A stretch of 64,000 bases of DNA from a marine gamma proteobacterium HTCC2080 (lineage in GTDB: Bacteria > Pseudomonadota > Gammaproteobacteria > Pseudomonadales > Halieaceae), in assembly GCA_000169115.1 (NCBI GenBank), contig AAVV01000005.1:186001-250000 (forward strand), in the 5' to 3' direction. The notes under the pieces were generated by a model, which ran no database searches, was not told the DNA's origin, and worked only from the letters and a program-made list of their open reading frames with translations. The stretch's first letter is position 1. Each line of letters begins with the position of its first letter. Shown here in pieces: positions 53,815 through 62,488 of this stretch. A program made the translations under genes and the position numbers.

Positions 53815-54615
53815 TTACAGCAGCTTCGGAAAGATGGCTTTACGCTCTGGCGGGTATTCATCGAAATTTTTACGAAACCAACGATGGGTATAAAGCGCCC
53901 GGGGAATCAAATTGCCTGCGGTCATTGCGAGCACAAAAACCGCCCCCAAATTCCAGGTCATGATGGCGAAGCCTGTGAAAGACAGAATTTCCCCGAGGTA
54001 CTGTGGGCAGGTAACCCAGCGGAAAACACCGCCAAAAGGAATTTTGTAGCGCGGCTCATTGGGCGCGGGCGTTTTTGAGCGCAGATTACGCAGGATGTGG
54101 TCTGAGTGAATGTTCAGCCCGAAACCCGTCGCATAAACAATTAAGCCCAACACAAATCGAGGATCACTAAACCAGTCGAGTGTGTACTGATCGCCGTACT
54201 CAGTCAGATACGCCGCGTTGAAATAACCGTGGAGAAACAGGGTGATCCAGCCTGCAATAATGACGTTGAAAGAAAAGCTTGCGGGTGTTCCCGGCTGTAC
54301 CCGCATCAGCATTGGAGTAATGAGAGCGCGGTTACTGTAGTGCATCATCCATACCGCAAGAAAAAACAAAGGCACGGCTTCGTAGGCGTTAGTCCCCATG
54401 AAGTAGACGACAGGAAAAACCATCAAGCCGGGAAGCTCCATAATAATCCAGCCCATACGAGAACCGAGCTTAATACCCTGTTTTTTACCTTTGAGTCCGA
54501 ATCGGCCGCCATAGGCAGCGGTACCCACAAAGCTCGCGGCAAATACCAGCAGCGCGTAGGCAAAACCTATTAGAAGCAATGTGTCGTAAAGGGCATTACC
54601 GGTGTACCAGGCCAT
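53815..54615 (-). CDS. Steroid 5-alpha-reductase-like membrane protein
   Basis: 266 residues with about six to seven membrane helices. The C-terminal half matches the 3-oxo-5-alpha-steroid 4-dehydrogenase family: FGLNIHSDHILRNLR, GGVFRWVTCPQYLGEI and LIPRALYTHRWFRKNFDEYPPERKAIFP. NADPH-binding residues are expected in that part. The ATG at 54615 is preferred over the longer frame to 54675 because the extra 20 residues are hydrophilic and unlike the family. It would reduce a delta-4-3-ketosteroid to the 5-alpha form in the inner membrane, or a related enone. It is divergent from the flavoprotein at 54765. Confidence 0.88.
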   Translation of the reverse strand: MAWYTGNALYDTLLLIGFAYALLVFAASFVGTAAYGGRFGLKGKKQGIKLGSRMGWIIMELPGLMVFPVVYFMGTNAYEAVPLFFLAVWMMHYSNRALITPMLMRVQPGTPASFSFNVIIAGWITLFLHGYFNAAYLTEYGDQYTLDWFSDPRFVLGLIVYATGFGLNIHSDHILRNLRSKTPAPNEPRYKIPFGGVFRWVTCPQYLGEILSFTGFAIMTWNLGAVFVLAMTAGNLIPRALYTHRWFRKNFDEYPPERKAIFPKLL

Positions 54616-54764
54616 GATGTTATCTCTTGGGGTTTGGATGGCCCGCAGAGTGGCGTGTGATTGGGCGGTGCGCAACCTTGCTCCATCGTCCGAACGGAGG
54701 CTGATCGCCTTTGATCAAGTCGCTAATGTGAAGCACCTCCAGTTGATTTGGCGAGCCTCTGCCT

Positions 54765-56234
54765 ATGTCTTTTGCCCCCATGCTTGAATCTGACGTGACC
54801 TCTTGGTCTGGCGAAAGTGATGTCGTTGTTGTCGGCTTTGGTGGCGCCGGTGCTTGTGCGGCTATCGCGGCGGCTGATGAGGGGGCATCGGTGATGATCG
54901 TGGAAGCGGCATCGGCTTCTGGGGGCTCGACCGCTTTGTCCTCTGCAGAAATTTATTTGGGTGGTGGCACGAAAATTCAGAAAGCAGTGGGTTACGAAGA
55001 CAGCGTTGAGGATGTTTTTGGTTACTTGATGGCGAGTAATGGGCCTCAGGCTGATGCCAGTAAAGTGCGAGCCTATGCGGAAGGCGGGGCGGAGCACCTC
55101 GATTGGTTGATGTCCCTAGGGGTGCCTTTCAAGGCTTCCGAGCTTAAAGAGCGCGCCATGATGGCCCTGACTGACGACTGCTTGCTCTACACGGGTAGTG
55201 AAAAAGCGTGGCCCTATTGCGAGCAGTACAAGCCTGCGCCTCGAGGACATAACCTCGAAGTCGAGGGTGACAACGGCGGCCCTTTACTCACTAAAATTCT
55301 TCTGCAGCAAGTCGAGCAGCGAGGCATTGATATTCACTATGAAACTAGGGCCTTGCGACTGATCGTGAGTTGCCACGGCCCTCAACAACGGATCGTTGGT
55401 CTTGCGGTTCGGCAAAATATGCAGGAACACTATTTTCGCGCTGGTCGAGGAGTGGTGCTGTGCGCAGGTGGATTTATCATGAACGAGGACATGGTGCGTG
55501 AATACTGCCCTCAGTTTCTTGATAACAAGACCCAAATTGGCAACCCAAATGATACGGGCACTGGCATACAAATGGGGCTGAGCGTTGGTGGTCGTGTCAT
55601 CAACATGCACGAAGGGTTTTTGAGTTTGCCTTTCTATCCTCCGGCGACGCTAACCTTCGGCATCTTTGTTAACGGCCAGGGTCAGCGTTTTATCAATGAG
55701 GACGCTTATCACGGCCGCATCGGCAGCTTTTTGGTGAACCAAAGTTATCCCGTATACCTCATTCTTAATGTGGAAGATTACGGTAATTATGAGACTGAGA
55801 GCTGGCTGCAAGCACCGGTAGTGGCAACCGGTGAAAGTCTGGAAGAATTGGTGTCGGAGTTGGACTTGCCCACGGGACAGCTTGAGCGGACGATTGAACG
55901 CTTCAACGAGGACGTGTCTGAGCGGGTGGATCGTTTGTTTCACAAAGACATCAGTTGGTTGAAAACGCTTGAGGCGCCCTTTGTGGCACTCGATTGTACG
56001 CCGGGAGCAGGGGCGTTTTTTCCCTGTTTCACCTTAGGTGGTCTCGATACCACGGTTGATGGCGCTGTGCGCTCTGTCCATGAGGGTGTTATTCCCGGGT
56101 TGTATGCCGCAGGTAGAACGGCTTGCGGTGTGCCTAGGCGTGGTGATGGTTATGCGTCTGGTAGCTCTGTGGGGGATGCCACTTTTTCAGGGCGTATGGC
56201 GGGACGTAGTGTCGCGGTTGAGGAGAGCCTATGA
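54765..56234 (+). CDS. FAD-dependent 3-ketosteroid dehydrogenase-like flavoprotein
   Basis: 489 residues, FAD_binding_2 family. The FAD motif is VVVVGFGGAGACAAIAA (about residues 20-36), followed by EAASASGGSTALSSAEIYLGGG. The C-terminal FAD segment is GLYAAGRTACGVPRRGDGYASGSSVGDA, close to the KstD/KsdD ending and with a conserved Tyr. KstD-type enzymes introduce the 1,2 double bond in ring A; related members reduce or oxidise other enones. Adjacency to a 5-alpha-reductase-like gene supports a ring-A role. No strong ribosome-binding site is seen. It overlaps the next gene by four bases. Confidence 0.87.
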   Translation: MSFAPMLESDVTSWSGESDVVVVGFGGAGACAAIAAADEGASVMIVEAASASGGSTALSSAEIYLGGGTKIQKAVGYEDSVEDVFGYLMASNGPQADASKVRAYAEGGAEHLDWLMSLGVPFKASELKERAMMALTDDCLLYTGSEKAWPYCEQYKPAPRGHNLEVEGDNGGPLLTKILLQQVEQRGIDIHYETRALRLIVSCHGPQQRIVGLAVRQNMQEHYFRAGRGVVLCAGGFIMNEDMVREYCPQFLDNKTQIGNPNDTGTGIQMGLSVGGRVINMHEGFLSLPFYPPATLTFGIFVNGQGQRFINEDAYHGRIGSFLVNQSYPVYLILNVEDYGNYETESWLQAPVVATGESLEELVSELDLPTGQLERTIERFNEDVSERVDRLFHKDISWLKTLEAPFVALDCTPGAGAFFPCFTLGGLDTTVDGAVRSVHEGVIPGLYAAGRTACGVPRRGDGYASGSSVGDATFSGRMAGRSVAVEESL

Positions 56235-56872
56235 GCCAGAATGATATTGTTGCGAGGCTTGATCGCCTGGAGTCTCTGGATGCGATCCGACAGCTTGCCG
56301 CAAAGTATTCGCTAGCACTGGATATGCGGGATATCGACGCTTTGGTAAATCTTTTCGCCGAGGATATTCGGATTGGCAGAGACAAGGTTGGCCGCGCACA
56401 CTTCAAGAAGTGGATGGATGAAACCTTGCGAATTCAGTTTACGGGTACGGCACACCACATTGGTAATCACATTATCGAATTTGAAGATCCTGATCGAGCG
56501 GTAGGCGTTGTCTACAGCAAAAACGAGCATGAAACTCCGACACAAGAGGGTGGCTGTGAATGGGTGATTATGCAGATGCTCTACTGGGACCATTATGAGC
56601 GCATCAAAGGGTGTTGGTATTTTCGACGACGCCTCCCGTGCTACTGGTATGCCACCGACCTTAATAAGCCGCCCTGCGGGGAGAATAAAATGCGGTGGCC
56701 TGATCGGGATGAATACGAAGGGGCGTTCCACAGCTTGTTCCCCAGTTGGCAGAGGTTCTGGGCCGAACCGCCCTCTGAACATTTACCGAGTGTTGCCGCA
56801 CCTGCGCCACTAGAGAAGTTTTTGGCAACGATGCGTGATGGCAGTTTAGACCCGTCTATAAAAACTCGGTAA
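56231..56872 (+). CDS. SnoaL-like (NTF2-fold) protein
   Basis: 213 residues. The opening DIVARLDRLESLDAIRQLAAKYSLALDMRDIDALVNLFAEDI is the SnoaL_4 signature. It is longer than usual, with a C-terminal extension rich in Trp and Pro (LFPSWQRFWAEPPSEH). A His pair is seen in GTAHHIGNHI. It is translationally coupled to the KstD-like gene, so it may act on its product, for example as an isomerase or dehydratase, but no catalytic Asp/Tyr set can be assigned by eye. Confidence 0.82.
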   Translation: MSQNDIVARLDRLESLDAIRQLAAKYSLALDMRDIDALVNLFAEDIRIGRDKVGRAHFKKWMDETLRIQFTGTAHHIGNHIIEFEDPDRAVGVVYSKNEHETPTQEGGCEWVIMQMLYWDHYERIKGCWYFRRRLPCYWYATDLNKPPCGENKMRWPDRDEYEGAFHSLFPSWQRFWAEPPSEHLPSVAAPAPLEKFLATMRDGSLDPSIKTR

Positions 56873-56906
56873 AGGCGGGGTTGGCTCCCAATATGAGGAT
56901 GAGAAA

Positions 56907-57986
56907 ATGAACTATGCGCACTTGTATAGCCCCCTTGAAATGGGTGACTTGCGACTTCGTAATCGCATTGTGATGGCGCCGATGACTCGTAGCCGGGCTC
57001 GGCAAGATGACGACGCGGTCTCAGAATTGCAAGCCAATTACTATGGTCAGCGCGGCGACGCCGGACTGATTGTGACCGAGGGCGTGCATCCTTCTGCCGA
57101 CGGTAAAGGTTACAACCGCACCCCGGGGATTTACAACGATACGCACACGAAGGCTTGGTCAACAGTGACCGACCGGGTTCATGGTCGGGGCGGGCTGATC
57201 GCTTGCCAGCTGATGCATTGTGGTCGGGTAGGCCATGCACTCAATAAGGGACGAAACACACGGTTTTTAGCTCCATCAGCTCTAGCTGCTAACGCCGAGA
57301 TTTTTACCGAGTCAGGGATGATGCCCATGCCGACGCCCGAGGCGATGACTTTGGCCGAGATCAAAACAGTTGTGGCAGATTATCAAGCCGCTGCTGCCCG
57401 CGCCCTGAAAGCTGGGTTCGATGCTGTAGAGCTCCACTGTGCATCGGGTTACTTGCCAGCTCAATTCTTGGCGACGGGAAGCAACCTTCGTGATGATCAA
57501 TACGGTGGCAGTTTGGAGAATCGTTTACGTTTTGTGGAGGAGGTTCTTCAGGCGATTAAAGTTGAAACCGGCGCTGGGCGTATAGGGCTGAGAATCTCTC
57601 CCGGCAATCCTTACAACGATCACGTTGATGACAATCCGACTGAAACTTACGCTGCGCTCCTTCAGGTAGCGAACCGTTTAGGACTTGCCTGGGTGCATGC
57701 GATTCGGATGGCGTCGACGGGTATTGATAGCCTGGCATTAAGCCGCGAATATTTTTCAGGAGCGCTGATCGGCAGCGACAGCTTCAATGCTGCCGAGGCA
57801 GATCAATTTATCGCTGAGCATTGTGTAGATGCGGTGTCTTTCGGGCGCGCTTATATTGCAAACCCTGACTTAGTGACAAGGTTCGCCTGCGATGCGCCAT
57901 TAAACACCCTAGATAAACGAACAATTTATGCGGGCGAGGGCCCAGGGGGCTATACCGATTACCCAAGTTTAACTGCCTCGGGTTGA
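56907..57986 (+). CDS. Alkene reductase, Old Yellow Enzyme (NemA/OPR-like)
   Basis: 359 residues, a single FMN TIM barrel. It opens YSPLEMGDLRLRNRIVMAPMTRSRA. VELHCASGYLPAQFLATGSNLRDDQYGGS contains the first active-site His, but the second position, usually His or Asn (HxxH/HxxN), is Ser. SFGRAYIANPDLVTRF is the C-terminal FMN phosphate motif. It reduces activated C=C bonds with NADPH. GAGGATGAG precedes the ATG, and it follows the SnoaL-like gene by 34 bases. A role in enone reduction of the pathway is inferred. Confidence 0.92.
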   Translation: MNYAHLYSPLEMGDLRLRNRIVMAPMTRSRARQDDDAVSELQANYYGQRGDAGLIVTEGVHPSADGKGYNRTPGIYNDTHTKAWSTVTDRVHGRGGLIACQLMHCGRVGHALNKGRNTRFLAPSALAANAEIFTESGMMPMPTPEAMTLAEIKTVVADYQAAAARALKAGFDAVELHCASGYLPAQFLATGSNLRDDQYGGSLENRLRFVEEVLQAIKVETGAGRIGLRISPGNPYNDHVDDNPTETYAALLQVANRLGLAWVHAIRMASTGIDSLALSREYFSGALIGSDSFNAAEADQFIAEHCVDAVSFGRAYIANPDLVTRFACDAPLNTLDKRTIYAGEGPGGYTDYPSLTASG

Positions 57987-58170
57987 CGGCAAAGCCACCT
58001 GAGCGAATTGCCTCGATGGTAAGTTTTCTCATGGGTAGTTTTGACGCAATGAAAAAACCTTTATAAAAAATGGTCGGCCGCACATGATAGCCACTGACAC
58101 CATGGGGTGGTGATGTTTGGTCATCGCAAACCCCTTCACCGATTGCCAAGATGGCTAGAGGACAAAACCC

Positions 58171-59040
58171 ATGCCAATGCCCACGAATTTGCCTATCATT
58201 GATCTAATGCTTGCGGTCCCAAATGACGACACCTCAAATTTTTATGATTTTATTCGTCCGTTGTTGATGGATGAGCAGAGTCGTCAGATGTTCAAAATGC
58301 CTGCGCAATACATGTTCAAAGATCTTCCAAAGGTGGGCAAGCGCGATGACTACATTGCCTACACCCTGGAAAAAATGGATGAGTTCAATATTGAAAAGGC
58401 CATGTTAGGTGTGGACGAGGGCCAGTATGAGACGCAAAACGAAGCGGTAAAAAAACATCCTGAGCGCTTCTTTGCCTCTTACGACTGCAACCCAAATAAC
58501 GGTATGGAAGAGGTTCGAAAGATTCGCCGGCTCAAAGAAACCTATGACATTAAGTCGGTGAACGCCTTTCCAGCGGGGCTCTGCCCTCAAGTCTCCTTAG
58601 CTGATAAAAAATGGTATCCCATCTTTGTCACCTGTATTGACCTAGATATTCCGTTTTGCCCCTGTGTTGGTGTGCCGGGTCCACGGATTCCAATGGAGCC
58701 CCAAAAAGTTGAGCACCTTGATGAGATTTGCTGGTTTTTCCCCGAGCTAAAAGTGGTTATGAAGCATGGCGCCGAGCCCTGGACAGACCTTGCCTGGAAG
58801 TTGATGCTGAAATATGAAAATTTGTTTTATATGACCAGCGCTTTTGCCCCGAAGCACTACCCCAAAGATATTATTCATTTTGCGAATACCCGTGGGGCTG
58901 ACAAAATCATGTATGCGGGTTACTTCCCCATGGGTTTATCCTTGGAAAGGATCTTTGGTGACATGCCTAACGTCCCATTTAAAGACGACGTGTGGCCGAA
59001 GTTCTTGCACGAAAACGCTCGTCGAGTATTCAAGCTGTAG
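58171..59040 (+). CDS. Amidohydrolase-2-like protein with incomplete metal site
   Basis: 289 residues. The fold is recognisable from EKAMLGVDEGQ, KHPERFFASYDCNP, the central LKVVMKHGAEPWTDLAWKL (His kept) and FLHENARRVFKL at the end. The N-terminal DxHxH of the family is replaced by IIDLMLAVP with no histidine, and the usual C-terminal GSDxP reads YAGYFPMG without the Asp. It may be a metal-free or otherwise altered member of the ACMSD-like group. AGAGGA lies 10 bases before the ATG. It is transcribed after the OYE at 56907 with a 184-base gap. Confidence 0.82.
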   Translation: MPMPTNLPIIDLMLAVPNDDTSNFYDFIRPLLMDEQSRQMFKMPAQYMFKDLPKVGKRDDYIAYTLEKMDEFNIEKAMLGVDEGQYETQNEAVKKHPERFFASYDCNPNNGMEEVRKIRRLKETYDIKSVNAFPAGLCPQVSLADKKWYPIFVTCIDLDIPFCPCVGVPGPRIPMEPQKVEHLDEICWFFPELKVVMKHGAEPWTDLAWKLMLKYENLFYMTSAFAPKHYPKDIIHFANTRGADKIMYAGYFPMGLSLERIFGDMPNVPFKDDVWPKFLHENARRVFKL

Positions 59041-59113
59041 CGTCGAATTTTCTTAGGCAACCGGATGAAGCTTTAAGCAGCGGACGTCATCACACTGCTG
59101 TTTTACCTTACTT

Positions 59114-59572
59114 TTACGGGTAGAAAATAGATATCGTGTCAACGATGCAGGCAGGCCGGTCGGCACCTTCTGCAGTAATAGTCACTCGAATGGTTGCTTT
59201 GTACCCTCCCTTGTTCTCCTCTACAGCAACAATTTCGCCGGAGGCAGTGATTTGTGAATCCACAGGTACAGGAGCTGGAAAGCGAATCTTTTCGGTACCG
59301 TAATTCACACCCATTGATACGTTTTCGACTTGAATGAGTTCAGGAAGAAAACAGTTGGCTAGTGACAGGGTCAGATAGCCGTGGGCAATCGTTTTACCAA
59401 AAGGGCCTGTGGCAGCTTTTTCTGGGTCAACGTGGATCCATTGATGATCACCTGTTGCCTCTGCAAATTGGTCAATGCGTTCCTGCGTAATGTGCAAGCT
59501 GGCGGTAGGTCCCAGCGCTGTACCAGTCATCGTCATCAGGTCTTTGGGGTGGGCAACGTGGGTAGTGGGCAT
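59114..59572 (-). CDS. MaoC-like enoyl-CoA hydratase (hotdog fold)
   Basis: 152 residues, the length of single-hotdog R-hydratases. The hydratase-2 motif is TGDHQWIHVDPEKAATGPFGKTIAHGYLTLSL with catalytic Asp and His. The ATG at 59572 is chosen over 59605 because GGAG lies 8 bases upstream. It hydrates trans-2-enoyl-CoA thioesters in the cytoplasm and fits beta-oxidation of a side chain or opened ring. It stands alone on the minus strand between plus-strand genes. Confidence 0.9.
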   Translation of the reverse strand: MPTTHVAHPKDLMTMTGTALGPTASLHITQERIDQFAEATGDHQWIHVDPEKAATGPFGKTIAHGYLTLSLANCFLPELIQVENVSMGVNYGTEKIRFPAPVPVDSQITASGEIVAVEENKGGYKATIRVTITAEGADRPACIVDTISIFYP

Positions 59573-59761
59573 AAAGGGTACTCCTAGGGGGCGAGGGCAA
59601 GGCACGGCTCAAAGTATGGCTTGCCGGGGTTGATGCGTCATCTAAGGAGCCTGATACTGGCGTGAGATTTATCTAAGCGCAAATACCCACATCATGTATT
59701 CAGACGATGTTATGCGTTGATTTTATTGAAAGGGTGACGCTTGAAAGCTAGGGATATTTAG

Positions 59762-60538
59762 ATGCGGCAATACGAAGGTAAGGTGGTGTTGGTTACAGGG
59801 GGCGCGGGACATATCGGTCGCGCTATTTGTCAGGGGTTCCTAAATGAAGGCGCCCAGGTTGTTGCCTGTGGGCGGCGGTCCCCCGAGGAGCCTATTGGTG
59901 ATGGTTCAGAAAAAGCCGAGTTTTTTCCGGCAGATCTCCGCGATCCCGACGCTTCCAAATCTCTCGTGGACTTCGCTTTAGAGCGATTTGGTCGCATTGA
60001 TGTTCTCATTAACAACGCAGGCGGCAGCCCTCCTGTTGACGCTGCTTCAGCCAGTCCCCGTCTGACTGAGAAAATTGTCGCGCTCAATCTTGTCGCTCCC
60101 TTGGTGTTATCTCAGCAGGCCCATGGAGCTTTGTCAGTTAATGATTCGCCAGGGTGCATCGTCAATATCGCGAGCGTCAGTGGTGTTCGACCTTCGCCGG
60201 GCACTGCAGCTTACGGAGCAGCGAAGGCTGGACTACTCAGTAGCACTCGCTCGCTAGCGATGGAGTGGGGTCCTAAAATACGTGTCAACGCGATCGTCGT
60301 CGGGTTGGTTCATAACGATGCGGGTATTGCTCATTACGGCGGAGCAGAGGGGTTTCAGCGAGTAGCCGATATGCTGCCCTTAAAGCGCATGGCGGCACCC
60401 GAGGATGTGGCCAATGCGGTTCTCATGTTGTGTGATGACAAGGCTGCTTACATCTCAGGGGCCGCTTTAGAGGTCGATGGCGGAGGCGAGGTTCCCGTAT
60501 TTCTGCATCTCGCTAGTGAGGCTTCTAAAGCTGACTAG
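59762..60538 (+). CDS. Short-chain dehydrogenase/reductase
   Basis: 258 residues. VLVTGGAGHIGRAICQGF is the cofactor motif, CGRRSPEEPIG after the second strand favours NADP, and NNAGGSPPVD follows. The catalytic SVSGVRPSPGTAAYGAAKAGL has Ser, Tyr and Lys. It closes SGAALEVDGGGEVPVF. The sequence resembles acyl-carrier or steroid ketone reductases, but the substrate cannot be chosen. The start lacks a clear ribosome-binding site. Confidence 0.92.
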   Translation: MRQYEGKVVLVTGGAGHIGRAICQGFLNEGAQVVACGRRSPEEPIGDGSEKAEFFPADLRDPDASKSLVDFALERFGRIDVLINNAGGSPPVDAASASPRLTEKIVALNLVAPLVLSQQAHGALSVNDSPGCIVNIASVSGVRPSPGTAAYGAAKAGLLSSTRSLAMEWGPKIRVNAIVVGLVHNDAGIAHYGGAEGFQRVADMLPLKRMAAPEDVANAVLMLCDDKAAYISGAALEVDGGGEVPVFLHLASEASKAD

Positions 60539-60762
60539 GCGGCGGCGCTCCGGCGCGCTCATGCATCGCGTGTATGGAAGTCACTTTTTAACGAGGCCAC
60601 AAGTAGAGCGATCGCAGCCTTTAAAGACGCACTTATTTGCACCTTGTGCTTTAGCCCTACGCACCGGCTTGCCAATCCTCGGGGCCTAATGGGGTTTGCC
60701 CAGTGCCGTGCTCAAGTGTGAGCAAGTGTAAAAAATAACTTCAGCAGCCTAGGGGTGTCATT

Positions 60763-61521
60763 TTAAAACAGCCCCTCTGTGCGCATCATGGCGTCGTGGG
60801 CTCCGTCACAATAAATCAGGGACCCCGCAATAAACGCGGCATCGGGGGACAGCAAAAAGCGAATGAGCTGGGCGACATCGTTGGGCTGCCCCGCGCGCCC
60901 GATGGGAATTGATGCCACAAATTCTTGAATTGCTGATCCATAGGCTTCACTTTTTGCTACAGCTTCGGTCATCGGTGTTTCTATGTAGCCTGGGGCTATG
61001 GCGTTAAAGCTGACCCCTCGACGTGCATAATCAGGCGCAACCTGGCGCATCCATCGAGCTACGGCCTGTTTGCTGCCAGCGTAGCATTCATGACCGTTAC
61101 TGGTTTCGGCGAGCTCACTGGCTCTAGTGGCATTATTATCTAACATGGCCTCAACGAGAGCGTCGTTGCTGCACATTGGGGCCGAGTTGGAGCTAATGGC
61201 AATAACTCGGCCGCCAGGTTTTACAGTATCAATCAGGCCCTCAATCACCGCCCGGGTACCAAAGTAGTTGATGGTGAGTATCTTGCTGGCGTCGGGGAAA
61301 TGTGAGGCGACTCCGGCACTGGTGATCACACCATCAATCCGTGGGTAATCGTTGCGAACTTTTGCGATAGCTGCATCCCGGGACTCGTCGTTGCTGAGAT
61401 CCGTCAGGATGTCAGCGTGTCGGATATCGAGCGTAATAACCGTATCACCCTGATCAGTCAGCAGCTGGCGGGTGGTTGCCCCAATTCCTGATGCGCCACC
61501 GGTCATAATATAAATTGCCAT
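60763..61521 (-). CDS. 3-alpha-hydroxysteroid dehydrogenase/carbonyl reductase-like SDR
   Basis: 252 residues. The start MAIYIMTGGASGIGATTRQ, then VITLDIRHADILTDLS, NYFGTRAVIEGL, CYAGSKQAV (YxxxK) and the end IYCDGAHDAMMRTEGLF, follow the layout of Comamonas 3-alpha-HSD/CR (hsdA) closely, including the extended loop between the catalytic Ser and Tyr. It oxidises 3-alpha-hydroxysteroids reversibly with NAD. The frame runs upstream to 61722, but ATG 61521 has a strong GGAGG seven bases upstream. It is 13 bases after the SDR at 61535 and in one transcript with it. Confidence 0.88.
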   Translation of the reverse strand: MAIYIMTGGASGIGATTRQLLTDQGDTVITLDIRHADILTDLSNDESRDAAIAKVRNDYPRIDGVITSAGVASHFPDASKILTINYFGTRAVIEGLIDTVKPGGRVIAISSNSAPMCSNDALVEAMLDNNATRASELAETSNGHECYAGSKQAVARWMRQVAPDYARRGVSFNAIAPGYIETPMTEAVAKSEAYGSAIQEFVASIPIGRAGQPNDVAQLIRFLLSPDAAFIAGSLIYCDGAHDAMMRTEGLF

Positions 61522-61534
61522 CGCTAAACCTCCT

Positions 61535-62344
61535 TTAGGCTTTTGGTTGTGGTATCTGAGATTGAATAGCGCTGCCTGGCAAGGCAGCCATGCCGCCATC
61601 AACTTCCAGAATCTTCCCTGAAATAAAACTGCTGGCGTTAGAGGAGAGATAAAGGGCTGCGAGGGCAATATCGGTTGGTTGACCCAGCCGGCCTTGGGGG
61701 ATCCACCGCACCGTATCCTCAAGTCGACCTGGATCTTGGGTGATAAACGCGGTAGCCGGTGTTTCGATAGCGCCGGGCGCTATCCCATTAACTCGTATTT
61801 TAGGAGCAAGTTCGTAAGCGAGCACCCGTGTCATTTGATCTAATCCGGCTTTTGCTGCGGCATAAGCCGCCATATGGCGATCAACCATCCAGCTCATCGC
61901 TGAGGAAATATTAACGATCGCTGCGTCCGGGGAGGCTTGCAATAGTGGCAGGGCCTCATGGATCAGACCATAAGCGGCGCTGAGATTTATATCCAGTGTG
62001 TGCTCGAAGCGCTTTTTGGTGACTTTTGCCAGTGAGCCAAACCCTTTTCCCGGCGCCCCCGCGTTGTTAACCACGATATCGAGCTTTGATAACTCGCTCT
62101 TGAGATCGGTGAAAGTGGTCGCTATGGCCGCCTCGTCGGTAATATCGCAGGGGAACACTCGTGCTTGCTGGCCAAGAGCTTCTACATCTCTAGCGACTTG
62201 CTCGAGATCGGACTCGGTGCGTGCAAGTAATATGAGGTCGGCCCCCATCTCCGCAAACGCTGTGGCGATGCGCGCCCCTATGCCTTTTCCAGCGCCGGTG
62301 ACCAAAGCGGTTTTACCATCGAGACGAAAAAAGTCTGTAAGCAT
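61535..62344 (-). CDS. Short-chain dehydrogenase/reductase
   Basis: 269 residues, a classical SDR. ALVTGAGKGIGARIATAF, NNAGAPGKGFG, the catalytic VNISSAMSWMVDRHMAAYAAAKAGL and GKILEVDGGMAALPG are all intact. Arg in LLARTESD suggests NADP. It is first in a two-gene unit with the 3-alpha-HSD-like gene, so it could act on the same steroid at another position. It is divergent from the SDR at 62489, with 144 bases between the starts and no palindrome seen. Confidence 0.93.
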   Translation of the reverse strand: MLTDFFRLDGKTALVTGAGKGIGARIATAFAEMGADLILLARTESDLEQVARDVEALGQQARVFPCDITDEAAIATTFTDLKSELSKLDIVVNNAGAPGKGFGSLAKVTKKRFEHTLDINLSAAYGLIHEALPLLQASPDAAIVNISSAMSWMVDRHMAAYAAAKAGLDQMTRVLAYELAPKIRVNGIAPGAIETPATAFITQDPGRLEDTVRWIPQGRLGQPTDIALAALYLSSNASSFISGKILEVDGGMAALPGSAIQSQIPQPKA

Positions 62345-62488
62345 GATATTAAATTCTCAAATTGCTTGGGGAGGCCTTAGTCCATTTGGGCTTGTGGCCG
62401 ACAGGGGCTCCACGATAGAACGAAGTTCCTATGAAGGGAAATAACTAGAGCCCTTTGGGGCTAGTCTGAATTGATGATGGATTGATGT

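Noticed and set aside
60539-60762. 224-base gap between two convergent SDR genes
   Set aside because: No coding, hairpin with T run, or repeat was found.
61522-61722. Extended N-terminus of the 3-alpha-HSD-like SDR
   Set aside because: It overlaps the upstream SDR, and the ATG at 61521 has a strong ribosome-binding site.
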